A stretch of DNA of 64,000 nucleotides from Microstegium vimineum (taxonomy: Eukaryota > Streptophyta > Magnoliopsida > Poales > Poaceae). A program made the translations under genes and the position numbers. Under the pieces are notes generated by a model. It saw only the letters and a list, made by a program, of their open reading frames with translations. It did not search any database and was not told where the DNA came from. The stretch covers positions 22,842,570 to 22,906,569 of the forward strand of contig CM039130.1 in the NCBI GenBank assembly GCA_022036555.1, given 5' to 3'. Position 1 is the first letter of the stretch. Each line of letters starts with the position of its first letter. This document shows, one piece after another, positions 19,863 to 33,268 of the stretch.

Positions 19863-20455
19863 ACTTTTTAATCAAGACTCATTTGAGAATGCAAGTTTGA
19901 GAATGCAAGTTTGTATCTGTGAACTGAATGTAATCAAGACTCATTTGAGAATGCAAGTTTCATGTATTTTGCTGAAATCTCTATATATTTGCTGCAATTC
20001 AATACTGATTCGAGATCCCAAACTTTGGCAAGATATAGACAAAAGCAAACAAATTTCGATAACCAAATGTCATTCATTACATAACCAGGTTCAGGGGGCA
20101 TAGGAGCCTCTAGTATCAAACATTACACAACCAGTAGGCAGTAGCAACTGTCATAAGTTACACAACCAGGTTCAGAAATTAACCAAGTGTTTGTGCTTAC
20201 TGCACATAACCAACCAAGTTCACAGAAGAGCACACAAAAGGTTACAAAAGTTGCCAAAATAACAGAAGGCCATCCTGTCTCATCTTCTGTCTTTCTTGTG
20301 TCTCATCTTCTGTCCTCCTCATGCTCCTAGACCTCTAGTAACCTCTTCTTCCTGCCAGTGCTAGAGCTTGGACTGCTAGTTGTTGTGGCGGCTAGACTCC
20401 TAGTCACTGGCCTTGGGCTACCTGCCACTTGCTTGGACTGACTCCTTGTGACAAG
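19863..20455. other. MULE interior, non-coding
   Basis: A segment ATCAAGACTCATTTGAGAATGCAAGTTT is repeated at about 19872-19900 and 19932-19960, with an extra 14-bp copy. 'cacaaccaggttcag' repeats near 20080-20170. No gene is visible. Confidence 0.5.
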
Positions 20456-22092
20456 TGTTGGCACAAAATATGATGCTCTTTTATATAACTAAAATGTTGC
20501 CAATAGCTTCAGGATCAAGGACAAAACAATCATCGCATAAGCATATTTTATTAAATAACAAGTTCCACATGTCCATGAGTATTCTGTTGTAGTATCGAAG
20601 AAATGGAACAAAAGAGACCCAGTGGGACCCACATAGGGGGTCGGCCGACCACCCTGTGGGCCCACCAGGTCTCCCCCCTCGTCCATGATCCAGAAGAAGC
20701 ATCCTAGAGTGATTTCCAACCCTTGGATCACTCTGTGCTTCCTCCCAACGGCTCACATGCAAAGTACATGGATTCATGGGCCAACACCAAAGAGATCAAC
20801 ACGACAACTACCTCAGAACAACCACCGAACATCTATGGCAAGTGGGACCAGCACTAGGGAGCAAGAGGTGGGCCAGAGACCCCAAGGGGCGGTCGACCGA
20901 CCACCCCCTGGGCCCACCTGGCTCCCCCTCAGTCCCTGACCAGTGGGGCCACACCAACAAGGCTAGGGGATGGCCCACTGGCCATAGGGGGGATTGGCCG
21001 ACCACCCCCTAGGTCGGTTGGACCCCTTTCAACCGCCATAGTACCAAGCACATGCTGGAAATCCAAGCCATTCATCCAAGGCGGTTCTATGACGATTTGA
21101 TCCAAGGGAGGAGGATTGAAGTCCCCTGGATCGATGATGTGGCGCTGGAGTAACCCCTACTCCACCCCCACTATAAATAGAGGCCAAGACCTCCCTCTCT
21201 AATCATGATGTAATCCACACAAGCCACTATTGTTCTCAAGTGGAGATTAGTCTAGTGGTGTTCTCTAGTGTGGGAGTTAGAGTTAAGTTGAGCTTTGCTT
21301 AATTAATGCAATATTCCTTCTTTACTTTACTTAGTCTTTACTTTGTGCAATATTATACTTGCTATAGTATTGTTGTGGTTTATCTAGTCATTTAGTTGTT
21401 ATAAACTAGATTGAGATCCTTGTGGCCTTTCCTGTATGCGATCATCGCCTGTCATAGGGTATTCTAGTTGTTGTATACACGATTAGAGTAGTGAGAATAG
21501 GTGTAAGCGTGGTGCTTATACTTAATCTTGCCTTTGGTTATCGCTTGTTGCATGGATTGTTTGTGGTAGCTAGCAAGAGAGTGACAACCTTGTCTAGTCT
21601 TTGTATTCCACCACGTGTTTTTAGGCAAGTTCTTAAAAGATAAGACCCCCGTAAGAAGAGGGCGCGGTCCGGTAGGAGTTTTGTCCTCCTACTGATCTAT
21701 CCCCTCGCCTGGCATACTTGTATTGAGGAATCAATCGATGTTTGTCTCAGTTAAGTGCCATAGTTAAATCCACAAAGGTAGAGTTGGAATCACAGGAGTC
21801 CTTTTACTCTCTCATTGTCCTCCCACATAGTTATACTCACTAGTCATCTCTTACTTATCTTTACCGGTTTGTTACATCATCACCTTCCTATCATTATATC
21901 GATTACCCCCTTACACTTGTTGGTACTAAATTGAGGTGATCTCTAGGATCTCTCTTTTATTATTATTTCTAGCTTCGCTTTCCCTTGGGAGAATATAAAT
22001 TATGATACCCCGGAATACTCCTGGGTGAAGTGCTACAGCAGTATAATCTGTGCGCTTGCGGATTTATCCAATAGTCATAAGAAATGCCAACA
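20456..22092 (+). repeat. Solo LTR (unassigned family, first copy) in the MULE
   Basis: Ends TGTTGGCACAAA and ATGCCAACA. Flanks ACAAG (20451-20455) and ACATG (22093-22097) match at four of five bases. A TATA box (CTATAAATAG, 21171-21180) sets the plus orientation. Three variants of GGTCGGCCGACC palindromes lie at 20636, 20890 and 20993. The same LTR occurs inverted at 39800-41508. Length and ends suggest Gypsy; the family is not identified. Confidence 0.8.
21171..21180 (+). promoter_or_regulatory. TATA box of the first solo LTR
   Basis: CCACTATAAATAGAGGCC, followed by a leader with CTCTAATCATGATG; the inverted copy keeps it near 40783-40795. Confidence 0.6.
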
Positions 22093-22184
22093 ACATGGGA
22101 GGTTGCAACTCTGCTAGGTGACATGTTTTCATTTAGTAAACTAACAACATGTGTTGCATGATACAAAAAGGGAAAGGAGGTTAT
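22093..22184. other. Short MULE segment between two LTR insertions
   Basis: 92 bp of MULE interior, ending in GTTAT (22180-22184), the target duplication of solo LTR B. Confidence 0.7.
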
Positions 22185-22495
22185 TGAAAGGTCCTATCCC
22201 AAGGCTAGAGGGGGGGGGGTGAATAGCCAAAATAAAAAACTAAAAACAATCTCAACAACAAGTTAGATAACAATGAAGCGAAGCTAGGATAGCACTAGCC
22301 TACTAGGGGATGCGAAGCCTCCTAACCACAATGCTAACCTAATATGGCTAAGAAATCACTCAATGCCTACTCAATTCTAGTAGCCCTCAAGCACAACCTA
22401 ATATACTAAGCAAGTATGAGAAAGGTAATACAAAGATGGGAGGAGTGATTATACTGCCGTGTCGAGGTAATGAGCCAATCAAGTGAACTCCAACC

Positions 22496-23738
22496 TGAAG
22501 GATTACGAGGTTGCTACGCTAGCTGGAAAACAAAACTTTTCGACCTCATAAACCAGGATCTACTGCTAGTTACAGGTTACGGGATTACCACTAGACGCGC
22601 AGGTGCAGCGGAAGACGACTTGATGTAGTCGTGCGCGTCGCAGCAGGCAGTGCAGTTGCGTGGTCGTCCGTCTCAACGTCCCCTTCGCACGGTTCGTCCT
22701 TGTGCTCCAGATGAAGCATCTCCGAGGAATCCCACACGTGCAGGGAGGAAGCGTTGCGCCTCCGGACTGCTAGGTCCGCGAGGAGCAAAAGGCGCGAGCG
22801 TGGGGGAGGCGACGGCGGCTGCCAAAAGGCATGGATCAATATCGCCCCGCGCCCACCCCTTGCTTATATAGGCGTCCTGACGAGCTCCCACGTTGGAGGC
22901 CCATTAGTAACCCTAAACCTAGTCTAATTTGGGTCCAACCCGAATTAGGCTTCCAACCCTTTAAGCGTGCGACCCTATGGGCTCACGCATACATTGACAT
23001 GGCCCAAGTACTCTTACTCGACCAATAGTTGATAGCGGCCTCTAGCAAGGCGTGTCAACTCCTATGCATACGCTATGATCATATCAGACGAACCACTATG
23101 ACCATGTACAAGTTATTCCCTTTGCCACTCGATATATGGTTCAACTCGTGGGTTAACACTTAACCCAAGCACGGCCATGCATTTGTTGATCCAATCACTT
23201 GAGTGATCCAGTGATATCTCTCTCATGAAGAGAGGGGCAAATTCCATCTTGATTGTCTATGTCTCATAGCATATTTCCCGAGCACCCAACGACCACCTTT
23301 ATAACTACCCAATAACGGAGTAGCGTTTGATAGTCTCTAAGTAGATCGTTTCACATCTTGAGTACATACCACAATCTTAGGTCTAAGGACATAACGTACA
23401 TGACATGAATAGAGACTTTCTCTTGTTGGGTCAGTCCAGCCTACATGTCTCACATGTGCCCACATTATTAGTTTGACATCTCCATGTCTATGACTTGTGA
23501 AACATAGCCATCAACTAATACATGTGCTGATCTAATATTCAAGTGTGCTCTTACAAGAATGCCGACCAGGGACAGCTTTTAGAATAACCATTCAAGTAAT
23601 TGAGTTCCACAAACAATTCACATAATCGTCAATCAATACTTGTTGTCTATAATGGATATTCAAAGAACACTTTATTAATCATGGATACAATCGGAATATA
23701 ATCATCTACATGATTAGCTCTAGGGCATATTCCTAACA
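22496..23738 (-). repeat. Angela-like Copia solo LTR
   Basis: On the minus strand it begins TGTTAGGAATATGCCCTAGAG, a start known from Angela-type Copia LTRs, and ends CTTCA. It is flanked by a perfect CAACC duplication (22491-22495; 23739-23743). The GC-rich part at 22600-22850 holds open frames that look like by-products of composition. Confidence 0.85.
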
Positions 23739-23848
23739 CAACCAACCCAATCAATCACAATGATGAACAAGAGGTTGACACTTGATTTTTCACCCGAGGT
23801 TCACTAGTTTTCCTACTAGCTATGTCCTCGTTGTATCAACTTACTCAC

Positions 23849-25825
23849 TGAAGGACCGAGAACGGCGACCAGAGGGGGGGGGGTGAATGGGAGCCTCAAA
23901 TTTTCTCTCGAAATATTCGGGCCACTCTTCCCAAAAACCAAACCCAGTTGCTGGGTGCTCAACCTCCCCCGAGCAACGCAAGCGGGGATTTAGACGAAAA
24001 CGAGCAAATGAAAGCTCACCGGCAGTGGAGGAAACTCACTGGAAGCCCCCAAGAATGAGTTCTCAACCCCTATGAGAAAGAGGCAAGAATCCCAAGCAAA
24101 ACAACCCAAAAGACAGGCGCCGGACGCTAGACAGCAGGGCGACGGACGATGGAAGATAGCGCGACAGACGCTCCAGGGCAGGGCGTCGGACGCTGGCGAC
24201 GGACTCTTAGGCAGGTGTCCGTCGGCCTTCCAGAGAGGCTGATAGAGACTGAGAAACTACCGAGGCGATGGACGGTCGGCGACGGACGCTGTGAAGATCG
24301 TCCATCGGCCTACTCGAGAGCAAAACAAAACTGCACAACGCACAACACGCGACGGACGCTGGGCGACGGACTCTGAAGAGCGTCCGGCGCCAAATCGAAG
24401 GATGCAGACACGCCGAGCGACAGACAGCACACACTAGCGTCCGACGCAAAACCCTCGGAGCGTCCGACGCCCCTGACAAACGCGCAGTAAAGGAGAAAAA
24501 ACGATTTTCTCTCCACCAAATCTTCCCAAAAACTCGACCAAATGTTCTCCACTAGCAACCCAACTTGGTAGGCATGTTTCTAGTGCTATGGAGGAGCTAT
24601 CCCGAGGAAATCATCGCTCAATTTGGTGAGAATCAAGAGGAAACGAGGATTTGGGGGAAAACGGGCAAGAACGAAGAACACCGCAAAGAGAACGCCCGAT
24701 CTGTGTGCTCGTGAGGTTTTAGGAAAATTCCTTTAGTGCAAAGATGCTGCTCACGAGTACGAACAACTTGGTTCAAACGGATTTCGCAAAGCTACTCCCT
24801 ACAAAGAGAAATCATCTCGGGAAAAAGAGAGAGCAAAAGCAAAACGCGAAGAACACAAGCAAAACGGGGACACAATCACGAAATCGAAGCCACCATGGCT
24901 TACAGAGGTTACGGCCTCCGATTCCTCGCAACAAACTCAAGTTCTTACAGAGGTTGGTGAAATCAACCTAGATATCTCATGAACTAGAGAGAGGGTAGAG
25001 AGAGAGAGAGTTGGGGCTAAATGATTAGGGTTCAAGAGATGGGATGAGGATACCCCTTCATCCTCTATTTATCAGAGGCTTTGGCTATTTCCCAAAGACC
25101 CCCTTAGATACAATAAGTGAACTACATAGCCTAAGCATTGCAGTCCAAGCTCCGGTAAATATCTCCCTCGATTTGAATGGACGGCCCCACTTCGTGCCAG
25201 GAGTTGCCGTCGCCTCGACGCAACCTCTAGGATTCCGCTACGTGCCATCCCTGCTTCCTCAGAAGCTCCGCCTAGGTTCTGAGGCCCAAACCCAGGAAAC
25301 CCGCCACCGGTAGCTTTGGGATCAACTACCGAACCCCGAGTTTTGCGGCCCAAACTCGGAAACCGACGCGGATGGTTTTGAGGCCCAAACCACCAAACCA
25401 CTCGACGCGAGCCACCTTGTCTTCGCCCAGTCGGACTTCGAGTCCCCTGAGCCTCCGCTCGACTCGCGCATCCACCGTCTTGACTTGGTCGACTCGGTCT
25501 ACCTCCATGTCTTCTCGCACTCGCCGGTGCCAAGTACTAGCCACCACAGCTAGTCCGCCGGCGCCCATGGTCCCTCAGTCTGAGCCCCGCTTCCGCCCTT
25601 CACCGCTCTCAGTCCATCGGCATGGCAAGCCTCTACTTGACCTTCTCCATGCCATTGACCACTGTCACGAGGCATAGTACCTGCACACCACAAGCCGATA
25701 GACAAACACACATTTTCTTTCGCAAAGATTAGTAGTAAGCCACTCAAACTGAAACGCTCAAGTGTTGGGCAATCACTCATCACAAAACTGAACATACATG
25801 GGTACTTATCTACCATGTGTTCGTA
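23849..25825 (-). repeat. 3' LTR of Maximus C
   Basis: It pairs with 33269-35215. The first dinucleotide on the minus strand is TA, not TG. A cluster of GCGACGGACGCT / GCGTCCGACGC motifs lies at 24115-24475; it has about 40 bp (CAGACGCTCCAGGGCAGGGC region) absent from the other LTR. Confidence 0.93.
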
Positions 25826-27423
25826 ATCTCCCCCTTGATGAGTGCATTGTCAACACAAGTGCATTTCAGATTTGAGCCACAAGGTAAAGCTCTCCAAATG
25901 ACCAAAAGCTAAGAAAGCCAAAACGGGGTCACTTGAGAGAAGCAAAACGCATCCAAAACTTGGTTCCCAAAGACATGGGCAACGACTCGACGCAACCAAG
26001 CAAAATGAAGCTATAAGTCAAAGATACCAATCAAAGCTCTCAAAGCTCAGAATTCCAATTGAAGCACTAAGGGAGCTCAAAGATACTAATTAAAGCGCAT
26101 AAAACTCAAGAAGCCAATCGAAACCTGTCGGAGCCAAAACACAAGCTAGACCCTTCAGAAGAGGCAAAGACTCAACGCGTCTAGCAGAAGCTCCCCCTGG
26201 GCGAAAGCATACTCAAGATACCAAAAAAATGAAAAGAGTAAAAAAAATGCAAGAATTTCACAAAAATGCACATTTTCTCCCCCTTGATCACATATCTCTC
26301 CCCCATGCTTTCTTCCCATAATGCACAACTCTCCCCCTTAAGTGTAGATGGAGAGAAATGCACATCTCTCCCCCTTGTTGACACATGAATCTAATCAAAG
26401 CTCAAAACTCAAGAACCGACCACAAATGTTATGATATACAAAATGAGTACAACAAGCTTCATACATAGAGCTAAGACAATGAAAGGATGCTCTAAGTGAT
26501 GTGATCCTGTGAGAATAGGAAAAGCTCTACGTGCCCAACTAAGACTCTGGTTGAGCTAAAGATCACTTTAGAAGCTATTTTAGAGAGCATTACATGTGTG
26601 AGCAAGGAATGGGTATCACCTCCTAGAGACAACTAGACATGGCAAACAAGATATGACCTATCTCAAAGCATTCTCATGTATAGCAAGTAAAACTATCCCT
26701 AGCAAAGTTCATACAACAAACCAATGACCCAACTGAATGAATTTTTCAAATTTCAGAGTTTTGCAGCCAAATGTCAGTTTTAGGCACATTTAAGTTGTAT
26801 GCGAGTGGTTGTAAGCAAAGTGATGCCACTGCTTACCAACCAGGCGAAGTCAAAGGACTTAACACACCAGTTTTGGTCATGCACGACACCGCTCAAGTAT
26901 CAACCCATATGGGAAGCAGTCTCGAACACACGGTGAAGTGCTCACAATGCAAACCCAACTCGATCTTTCCAATTCACAAAACAGAGAGCAATTTCATTTT
27001 ATATCAATTTTAAGCATGGTGCTCAATGGAAGTGAATGAAACAGTGAAGAGCCATTGTTACAAGCTATATATAAGGCAGCCAAGAAGGATCTTCAAAAGC
27101 CTGCACATGCTAGTGCCATTTCAGAGGTGACATGGGGAATTAAATTCAGTTTTAAAGCTTTTCTAACTTAGCTCTATTGCATATCAAGAGATCAAAGAGA
27201 GTCTAAGTTAGGCAACACCATAGACACATAAAATACCTCAAACAGAGCATAGATTCATTATATCGGCTATAGGTATGAAGCTTAAAATGAACTATGTTAC
27301 AAATGCAAATGAGATGCAAAATGAAATGACACCTATTAACAACAAAAAGACACCAATTAAAAGAAAGAGAAAGAATAGGAAAATATGAACCAAAATAACT
27401 AAGATACACAAAGCTTTCCTCCT
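25826..27423 (-). other. 3' untranslated region of Maximus C with repeated polypurine tracts
   Basis: On the minus strand the tract AAGGGGGAGATTA abuts the LTR, and similar AAGGGGGAGA tracts recur near 26276, 26297, 26332 and 26368. No gene is visible up to the pol stop at 27424. Confidence 0.8.
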
Positions 27424-28854
27424 CTAAAAAGGAAAGCAAACACCCAACTCGCCCCGAAGACGAGAAAACGCAGCTTGATCGAGAGGTTTTGTGAGAATAT
27501 CCGCAAGCTGGTTTTGGGTATCGACATGCCGGAGGTCAATGTCGCCCTTCTCAAAGTGATCTCTCAAGAAGTGAAAGCGAACATCAATGTGCTTGGTCTT
27601 AGAGTGAAGCATGGGATTTTTGGCTACACTAATGGCACTCGTGCTATCGCAAAGCAGAGGCACTTTAGTAAGCTCAAGACCAAAATCCTTCAAAGTCGCA
27701 ATCATCCAAAGCAACTGCGAACAACAGCTAGCCGCGACAACGTACTTAGCTTCGCACGTCGACTGTGCCACGCTAGACTGTTTGCGAGAAGACCAAGACA
27801 CCAGAGAAGATCCGAGAAACTGGCAAGTCCCAGAAGTGGACTTCCGATCAAGACGACAACCGGCGAAATCAGCATCAGAATAACCACAAAGCACAAGAGA
27901 GGAGGCGGAAAACTAAAGTCCAAATTCGGGAGTGAAGCGCAAGTACCTTATGATGCGTTTTACCGCCTGCTTGTGCGATGTCCGTGGGGACGCCTGTAAG
28001 CGAGCACACAGGAAGACGGCGAACTGAATGTCCGACCGGGTCGCCGTTAGGTACAGAAGCGACCCGATCATGCTGTGGTACTCCGTCTGGTCTACCGCTT
28101 CTCCTTCCTCATCCGCATCCAAGGCAGTAGTAGTTGACATAGGCGTCAAGAGGGGCTTTGCCTCGTCCATGTCAAACTTCTTCAAGATATCCTTCGTGTA
28201 CTTGCCTTGGTGCACAAACGTCCCTTCTCGGGTTTGCTTGATTTGCAACCCGAGAAAGAAAGTCAACTCTCCCATCATGCTCATCTCAAATTCCCTGCTC
28301 ATAAGATCTGCAAACTTGGCAACAAGAGCATGAGAAGAACCGCCAAAGATGATATCATCCACGTAAATTTGGACAAGGAGAGTGTCTTTGCCTTGCTTGA
28401 GGAGAAACAACGTCTTATCTACCGATCCCATTTTAAAACCCTTAGCAAGCAAAAACGTTTTCAACCTATCGTACCATGCTCTAGGGGCTTGTTTCAAACC
28501 ATACAAAGCTTTGTGAAGTTTAAAAACATGGTTTGGAAACTTGGAATTTTCGAAACCGGGAGGTTGTCTAACATACACTTCCTCCTCTATGTAGCCGTTT
28601 AAGAAAGCACTTTTAACGTCCATTTGGAAAAGTTTAAAACCCTTAGAAGCCGCAAATGCTAGAAGGATTCTAATGGCTTCCAAACGAGCTACGGGAGCAA
28701 AGGTTTTCTCATAGTCTATTCCCTCCTTTTGACAAAAGCCTTGAGCTACCAACCTAGCCTTATTGCGCACTACCACCCCATCCTCACTTTGTTTGTTTTT
28801 GAAAACCCATTTGGTACCTATGGGGTGGCAACTAGGTGGTGGAGGAATTAAGAC
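27424..28854 (-). pseudogene. Maximus C reverse transcriptase and RNase H
   Basis: The minus-strand reading has RNKARLVAQGFCQKEGIDY, QMDVKSAFLNG, the catalytic YVDDIIFG (about 28340-28365) and, after an in-frame TAG at 27913-27915 where Trp is expected, RNase H with GYSDADFAGC, KSTSGTCQF and KHIDVRFHFLRD. It ends at the stop 27424-27426. Another TAG at 28855-28857 separates it from integrase, again at an expected Trp. The catalytic aspartates remain. Confidence 0.88.
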
Positions 28855-30600
28855 CTAAACGTGGTTTCGCTCAAAATTTTCTAACTCCTCATGCATGGCA
28901 TTAACCCAATCCGGATCCATCAAAGCGTGTTCAACATCTCGGGGCTCAAAAGAAGTGACAAAAGCCGAATGAGCAAAGTGAGATATAGGACCTGGACCGT
29001 GTGACTCGATGGTCAATGTCACCGATGATGTTCTCCGGCGGGTGCTATCGCTGGATGTGGCGGGGAGCCTGCCTGGACGAAGTGGCCTCCCCCTCGACAG
29101 CAGCTGGAGCTCCCTCAGATGCAACGGGCATCGACTGAGGAAGCTGCTCGAACGGCCCCCATGTAGTGGAAGTAGTCGGATCGGGACCGTGAGCCGAAGT
29201 GGATGTCGCAGGGTTGACGGGGGCAGCCAGTGGAGTTGGCTCGGGATCACCCCAATTGGCATCATCCTGCTCCTCCTCCACAAAAATGCTAGTGTTCACC
29301 TCATCATCACCTGGAAGCTCAAAAGCAGTGGAAACACAGGGCATCGTTTCATCGAATGTAATCTCACAAATCTCCATCACTCGGTTAGTTTCTAGGTTAA
29401 GTGCACGATAAGCACGAGAGTGAGTAGAATAACCAAGAAAGATACCGTCAGAAGACCATGATTCAAATTTATCCAACTTACCGCCCTTTTTGAGGATGAA
29501 AACACCTGCACCCAAACATCCGTAGGTGACTTACCTTGGGCGGTCTCCCAAATCGCAGCTCATAAGAGGTCTTTTTCTTGAAAGCTTGGAGAAAAATGCG
29601 ATTGGAAACATAGCAAGCAGAACTGAGTGCTTCGGCCCAATACCGCCTAGGAGTCCTATGCTCATCGAGCATCATCCTGGCCATCTCAACAAGGGTTCGA
29701 TTCTTGCGCTCAACAACACCGTTCTGCTGGGGAGTGTAAGGAGAGGAAAACTGGTGGTCGAGACCCAAAGAGGAGCAAAAAGATGCAAATTGAGCATTCT
29801 TGAATTCTGTGTCATTGTCACTGCGTATCGCTCTCATGGCCTGCTTGGGTAGCTCATTTTGCAATCTCAAAATCAGATCTCGAACATGCGAAAACACCTC
29901 ATCCTTACTCTCCAAAAAGAACACCCAAGAGTATCTCGAGTAGTCATCAACGACTACAACCACATACCACTTCCCTCCTTCCGACCTAACCCGAGTTGGA
30001 CCAACTGTGTCCATGTGTAAGAGCTCGCCGGGTTGTGAGGTCATAATTTGAGTTACGGGAGGATGGGAAGCAGCAACCATCTTGCCATGTCTGCAAGGAT
30101 GGAAAACCAAATCCTTCTCGAACTTTAGCTTTGGCAATCCTTGGATAAGGTCCATTGAGCTAAGCCTTGCAAGCAAGTCAAAACTCAAATGTCCCAATCT
30201 CCTATGCCACTTCCAAAGCTCGGAAGAAGAACCGGCAAGAAGACAACGAGAAGGTCCGGAAGAGATAGAAAAATCCGCACGAAAAACCTTCCCGAAGGGT
30301 AAAATCCGGCAAACAAGATCACCACGAGAGTCCAAAATCCGAGACAAGTTTGGCTTAAAACTCACCTCAAAACCGTCTTCAAGGAGTTGTGAAATCGATA
30401 GAAGGTTAAAATGCAAATTCGCAACCAAAGCAACATCCTTGAGGACAAAAGACGAATTGACTCGGATGGACCCCCGGGAGACAACCTTACCTTTACTCTT
30501 GTCCCCGAAAGTGATGTACTCGGTGTGGTGCACGGGGTCGAGGCTGGAGAACCACTTGGCACTTCCGGTCATATGGCGTGAGCATCCAGAATCCACAAGC
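28855..30600 (-). pseudogene. Maximus C protease and integrase
   Basis: MDSGCSRHMTGSAKW at 30560-30596 is the protease active site. Pre-integrase (WKWHRRLGHLSFDLLARL, about 30160-30215) and the integrase core follow: HMDTVGPTRV, DDYSRYSWVFFLESKDEVF, IRSDNDTEFKN and PYTPQQNGVVERKNRT (about 29690-29735), with the D, D and E residues visible. The common DNGTEF motif is DNDTEF here. Then comes the variable linker to 28855 with frame changes near 29478-29515 and 29045-29283. Confidence 0.85.
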
Positions 30601-33223
30601 CAAGTCTCCTCCAGTCTTCCTTCCTACATCAATAAAAAGACATAGGGTGAGCAAACAGACCAACACTGGGGTTAGTAAACTGTGAAGGATACCAGTGTTG
30701 TCCCACTTGCCCAAAGAATGGGTTAGGAGAAAAACCAAACATCTCCTGCCCTACGGGAGGATAGCGATAACCACGATAGGGAAAACGTGGTCCGCTAACG
30801 AAGGGAGGAGTAAAGCCACCGCCACGAGGCCTGTAGTCGTATGGATCATGACCGGTACCCTGCCGGGCACGACCACCACATGGTCTCGCCTCCTGAGGCC
30901 TAGCACCTTGAGGCATTGTAACTCTAGGCCTAGAAGTGTGCCTCTGAACTTCTGGTTCATGCACCCCAACTCGTGGGTAGTACAGGTCCCGGTTGTTCAA
31001 CTCAACCTGCCTCCGATCATCTCTCTTCCTCCTATAGCAAAACTCAGCCAAGTGCCCATCCCGCTCACAATACTCACAATGGTACCTCACCACACTCTTG
31101 GTAGGCACTCTCTTGTTGGGTTGGGTGGCTCTAGCTTTCTTAGGAAGGGGATCACTAGAGATGTCTGGCAGTGTGTCAAGTGGGTTGCGAAGATGGTTTG
31201 GTTTGGCAATCCACACTTGCTTCTGTGGAGTGGTTTTGGGTGGCTCTTCAAACACACCATCTCTCACAGGAAACTTGGAGGGGTTGGTAGGCTTAGGTGG
31301 AGTGATCTTGATAAGCTTGGGTGTTGTGGTGGGTTTCTCATTCTCGCTCAAACCACTGCACTCACTGATCTTACCGAACATGCTATCGTCCTTCCTACCT
31401 ATAGAAAAGCCTACTCCCATGCTGCCAGCTCGCTTGCATTGGCTAATCATCATCCCCAACTGTGGCTCTCGGCAAGACACCCAGCTCAAGATGGACTGAA
31501 GGTATGTGTTTTCTTCCTCGGTACGCATCTTGTCATGTCTGCACGACTCGATCTCAAGCTCCAAAGCCTCAAAGCGATCCGACTCTCTAGTGCTATCTGA
31601 GCTGACCTTCTCTAACACAGCGATCCTAGCATCCTTCTGTGCCAGCTCAGAATGCAAGCCTAAGCAAGACTTGCATGCACCAAGTAAGCTAGGCCTAGCC
31701 TTCAGCTCACTGACCTCCTCAAGTAGAGTGCCATACTTGTCCTGGAGAGTGACAAGATCAGACATGTGAATGGCGCAAGCATCACACTCCACCTCCTCGG
31801 TAACCACCACTTGTGCCTTAGCAAACTATAGCTCATGAAGCGTGCTAAGGTACTTCGCCTTGAAATCGTTCCTCTCACAAGAGGCACGCTTGAGCAAAGC
31901 ATCCTGACTAAGCAAGGTATCGTTCAGAGACTCAAGCTCGAGAGAGAGGGATTCGATGGTGGGTGATACCTCGGGTGTATCGAAGTCGTAGTCGTAGTCG
32001 GGGCCATCCTTGCGCTTCGCAACCTTGCCTTCTTCAATCGCCATGGTGCAAAAGCCACTGTGCTTGGCGTCGGTGTAGAAGCAGAGGCCGTTGAGCTTGT
32101 CCTCAACCTTTCCCTTCGACTCATCATCTCTTGAGGAAGAACCCCCATCGGAGGAGGCATCGATGTCGCTGAGGGAGGCGAGGAAGGCTCAGTGCTTGGC
32201 CTTCACCTTGTCGATCACCTTCTTCGAGGATCTCCGGTTGTGGCCGCCCTTGGCCTTGTGCTTGTCCTCGAAGCGGTGCTCGCGCTTGTCCTTGCGCTTG
32301 GTGAAGTCACCCGCAGCTTTCTTGGGGCAGTTTGCGATGAAGTGATCCTCATCACCGCAATGGTAGCACACCTTGGCCGAGCCACCACGTCATCGGTTCA
32401 AATGGTTGTTGTGAAACTATGAGAACTTAGTGATGACCAAGGCCAACTCATCATCTCCAAGAGCCTCCACTTGTTCCTCTGTCACAGACATCAAAGACAA
32501 AGCGAACGAAGAGTGTGAAGGGTTAGAGGAAGAAGAAGACACACCGCTGGGGTCGGAAACCAACGCCATGGATGGGTTCGACGGGTTCTCAAGCTTGGCT
32601 CGGGTCTGGTGGTCAATCTCCAAGGACTTGAGCTTGCTGAACAGCTCGTCCACGGTCAGGGCATCATAGCCCGGTGACTCCTGAATGGCAGCCACCTTCA
32701 TCTCCCACACCCTCTGATCAAGAGCATGCAAAAGCTTGGTAGCCATCTCATGATCATCATAGGGCAAGTTGGCTCGATTAGCACACATCTTGTTGACGAT
32801 AGATTGGAAGCGAGTGAACATCCCGTCAATAGATTCGCCGGCCAACTGTACGATGTTCTCGTACTCCCTATGGTATGTGTCGAAGAGTCTGGACTTGATC
32901 TGAGGATTACCCTCATGATATCGCACAAGTATTTGCCAGATCTCTCATGCCGTAGTGAGATTCGAGACTCACTCAAACTCAGGAAGTGACAAACTCGAGA
33001 AGAGGATACTCCATGCTCGACTGTTTGCTTTGTGTTGAGTGATTTGGAGTTGGTCAACATGAACCGCAAGAACACGATAGCCCTCATTCTCACAGATCTC
33101 CCATATGTTCGAATCAACTCCTTGTAGATAGGCGGACATGTGCACCTTCCAGTAGGAGAAGTTCGTTCCATCGAAAAATGGAGGTTTGCCAACACCTCGC
33201 TCCATGTCGCCTTCGCGGATCAA
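30601..33223 (-). pseudogene. Maximus C gag
   Basis: Gag starts near 33223 with PPFFDGTNFSYWKVHMSAYLQ and continues, after frame changes near 32930-32970, through IVQLAGESIDGMFTRFQSIV (UBN2 capsid type). The first zinc knuckle is CYHCGDEDHFIANC (about 32330-32370), followed by a Lys-rich stretch. A long coiled-coil region (about 31500-31900, AELQ-type heptads such as LQDKYGTLLEEVSELKARP) and a second knuckle CEYCERDGHLAEFC (about 31035-31080) follow. Two knuckles with a coiled coil between are typical of Maximus/SIRE gag. Stops near 31811, 32160 and 32372 break it. Confidence 0.85.
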
Positions 33224-33255
33224 GAACCGTTTAAAGTGGAATGATCCTTAACCGA

Positions 33256-33267
33256 CTTTGATACCAA
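33256..33267 (-). other. Primer-binding site of Maximus C
   Basis: TTGGTATCAAAG on the minus strand, one base from the LTR end; an initiator-Met tRNA type site with two changes. Confidence 0.8.
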
Positions 33268-33268
33268 T

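Noticed and set aside
22600..22850. Open frames in the Angela-like solo LTR
   Set aside because: Fully inside an LTR with clear target duplications; no recognisable protein.
25044..25533. Frames shared by both LTRs of Maximus C (24207-25816 and 33590-35236)
   Set aside because: Appear in both LTR copies and on both strands, so they are LTR sequence and not genes.
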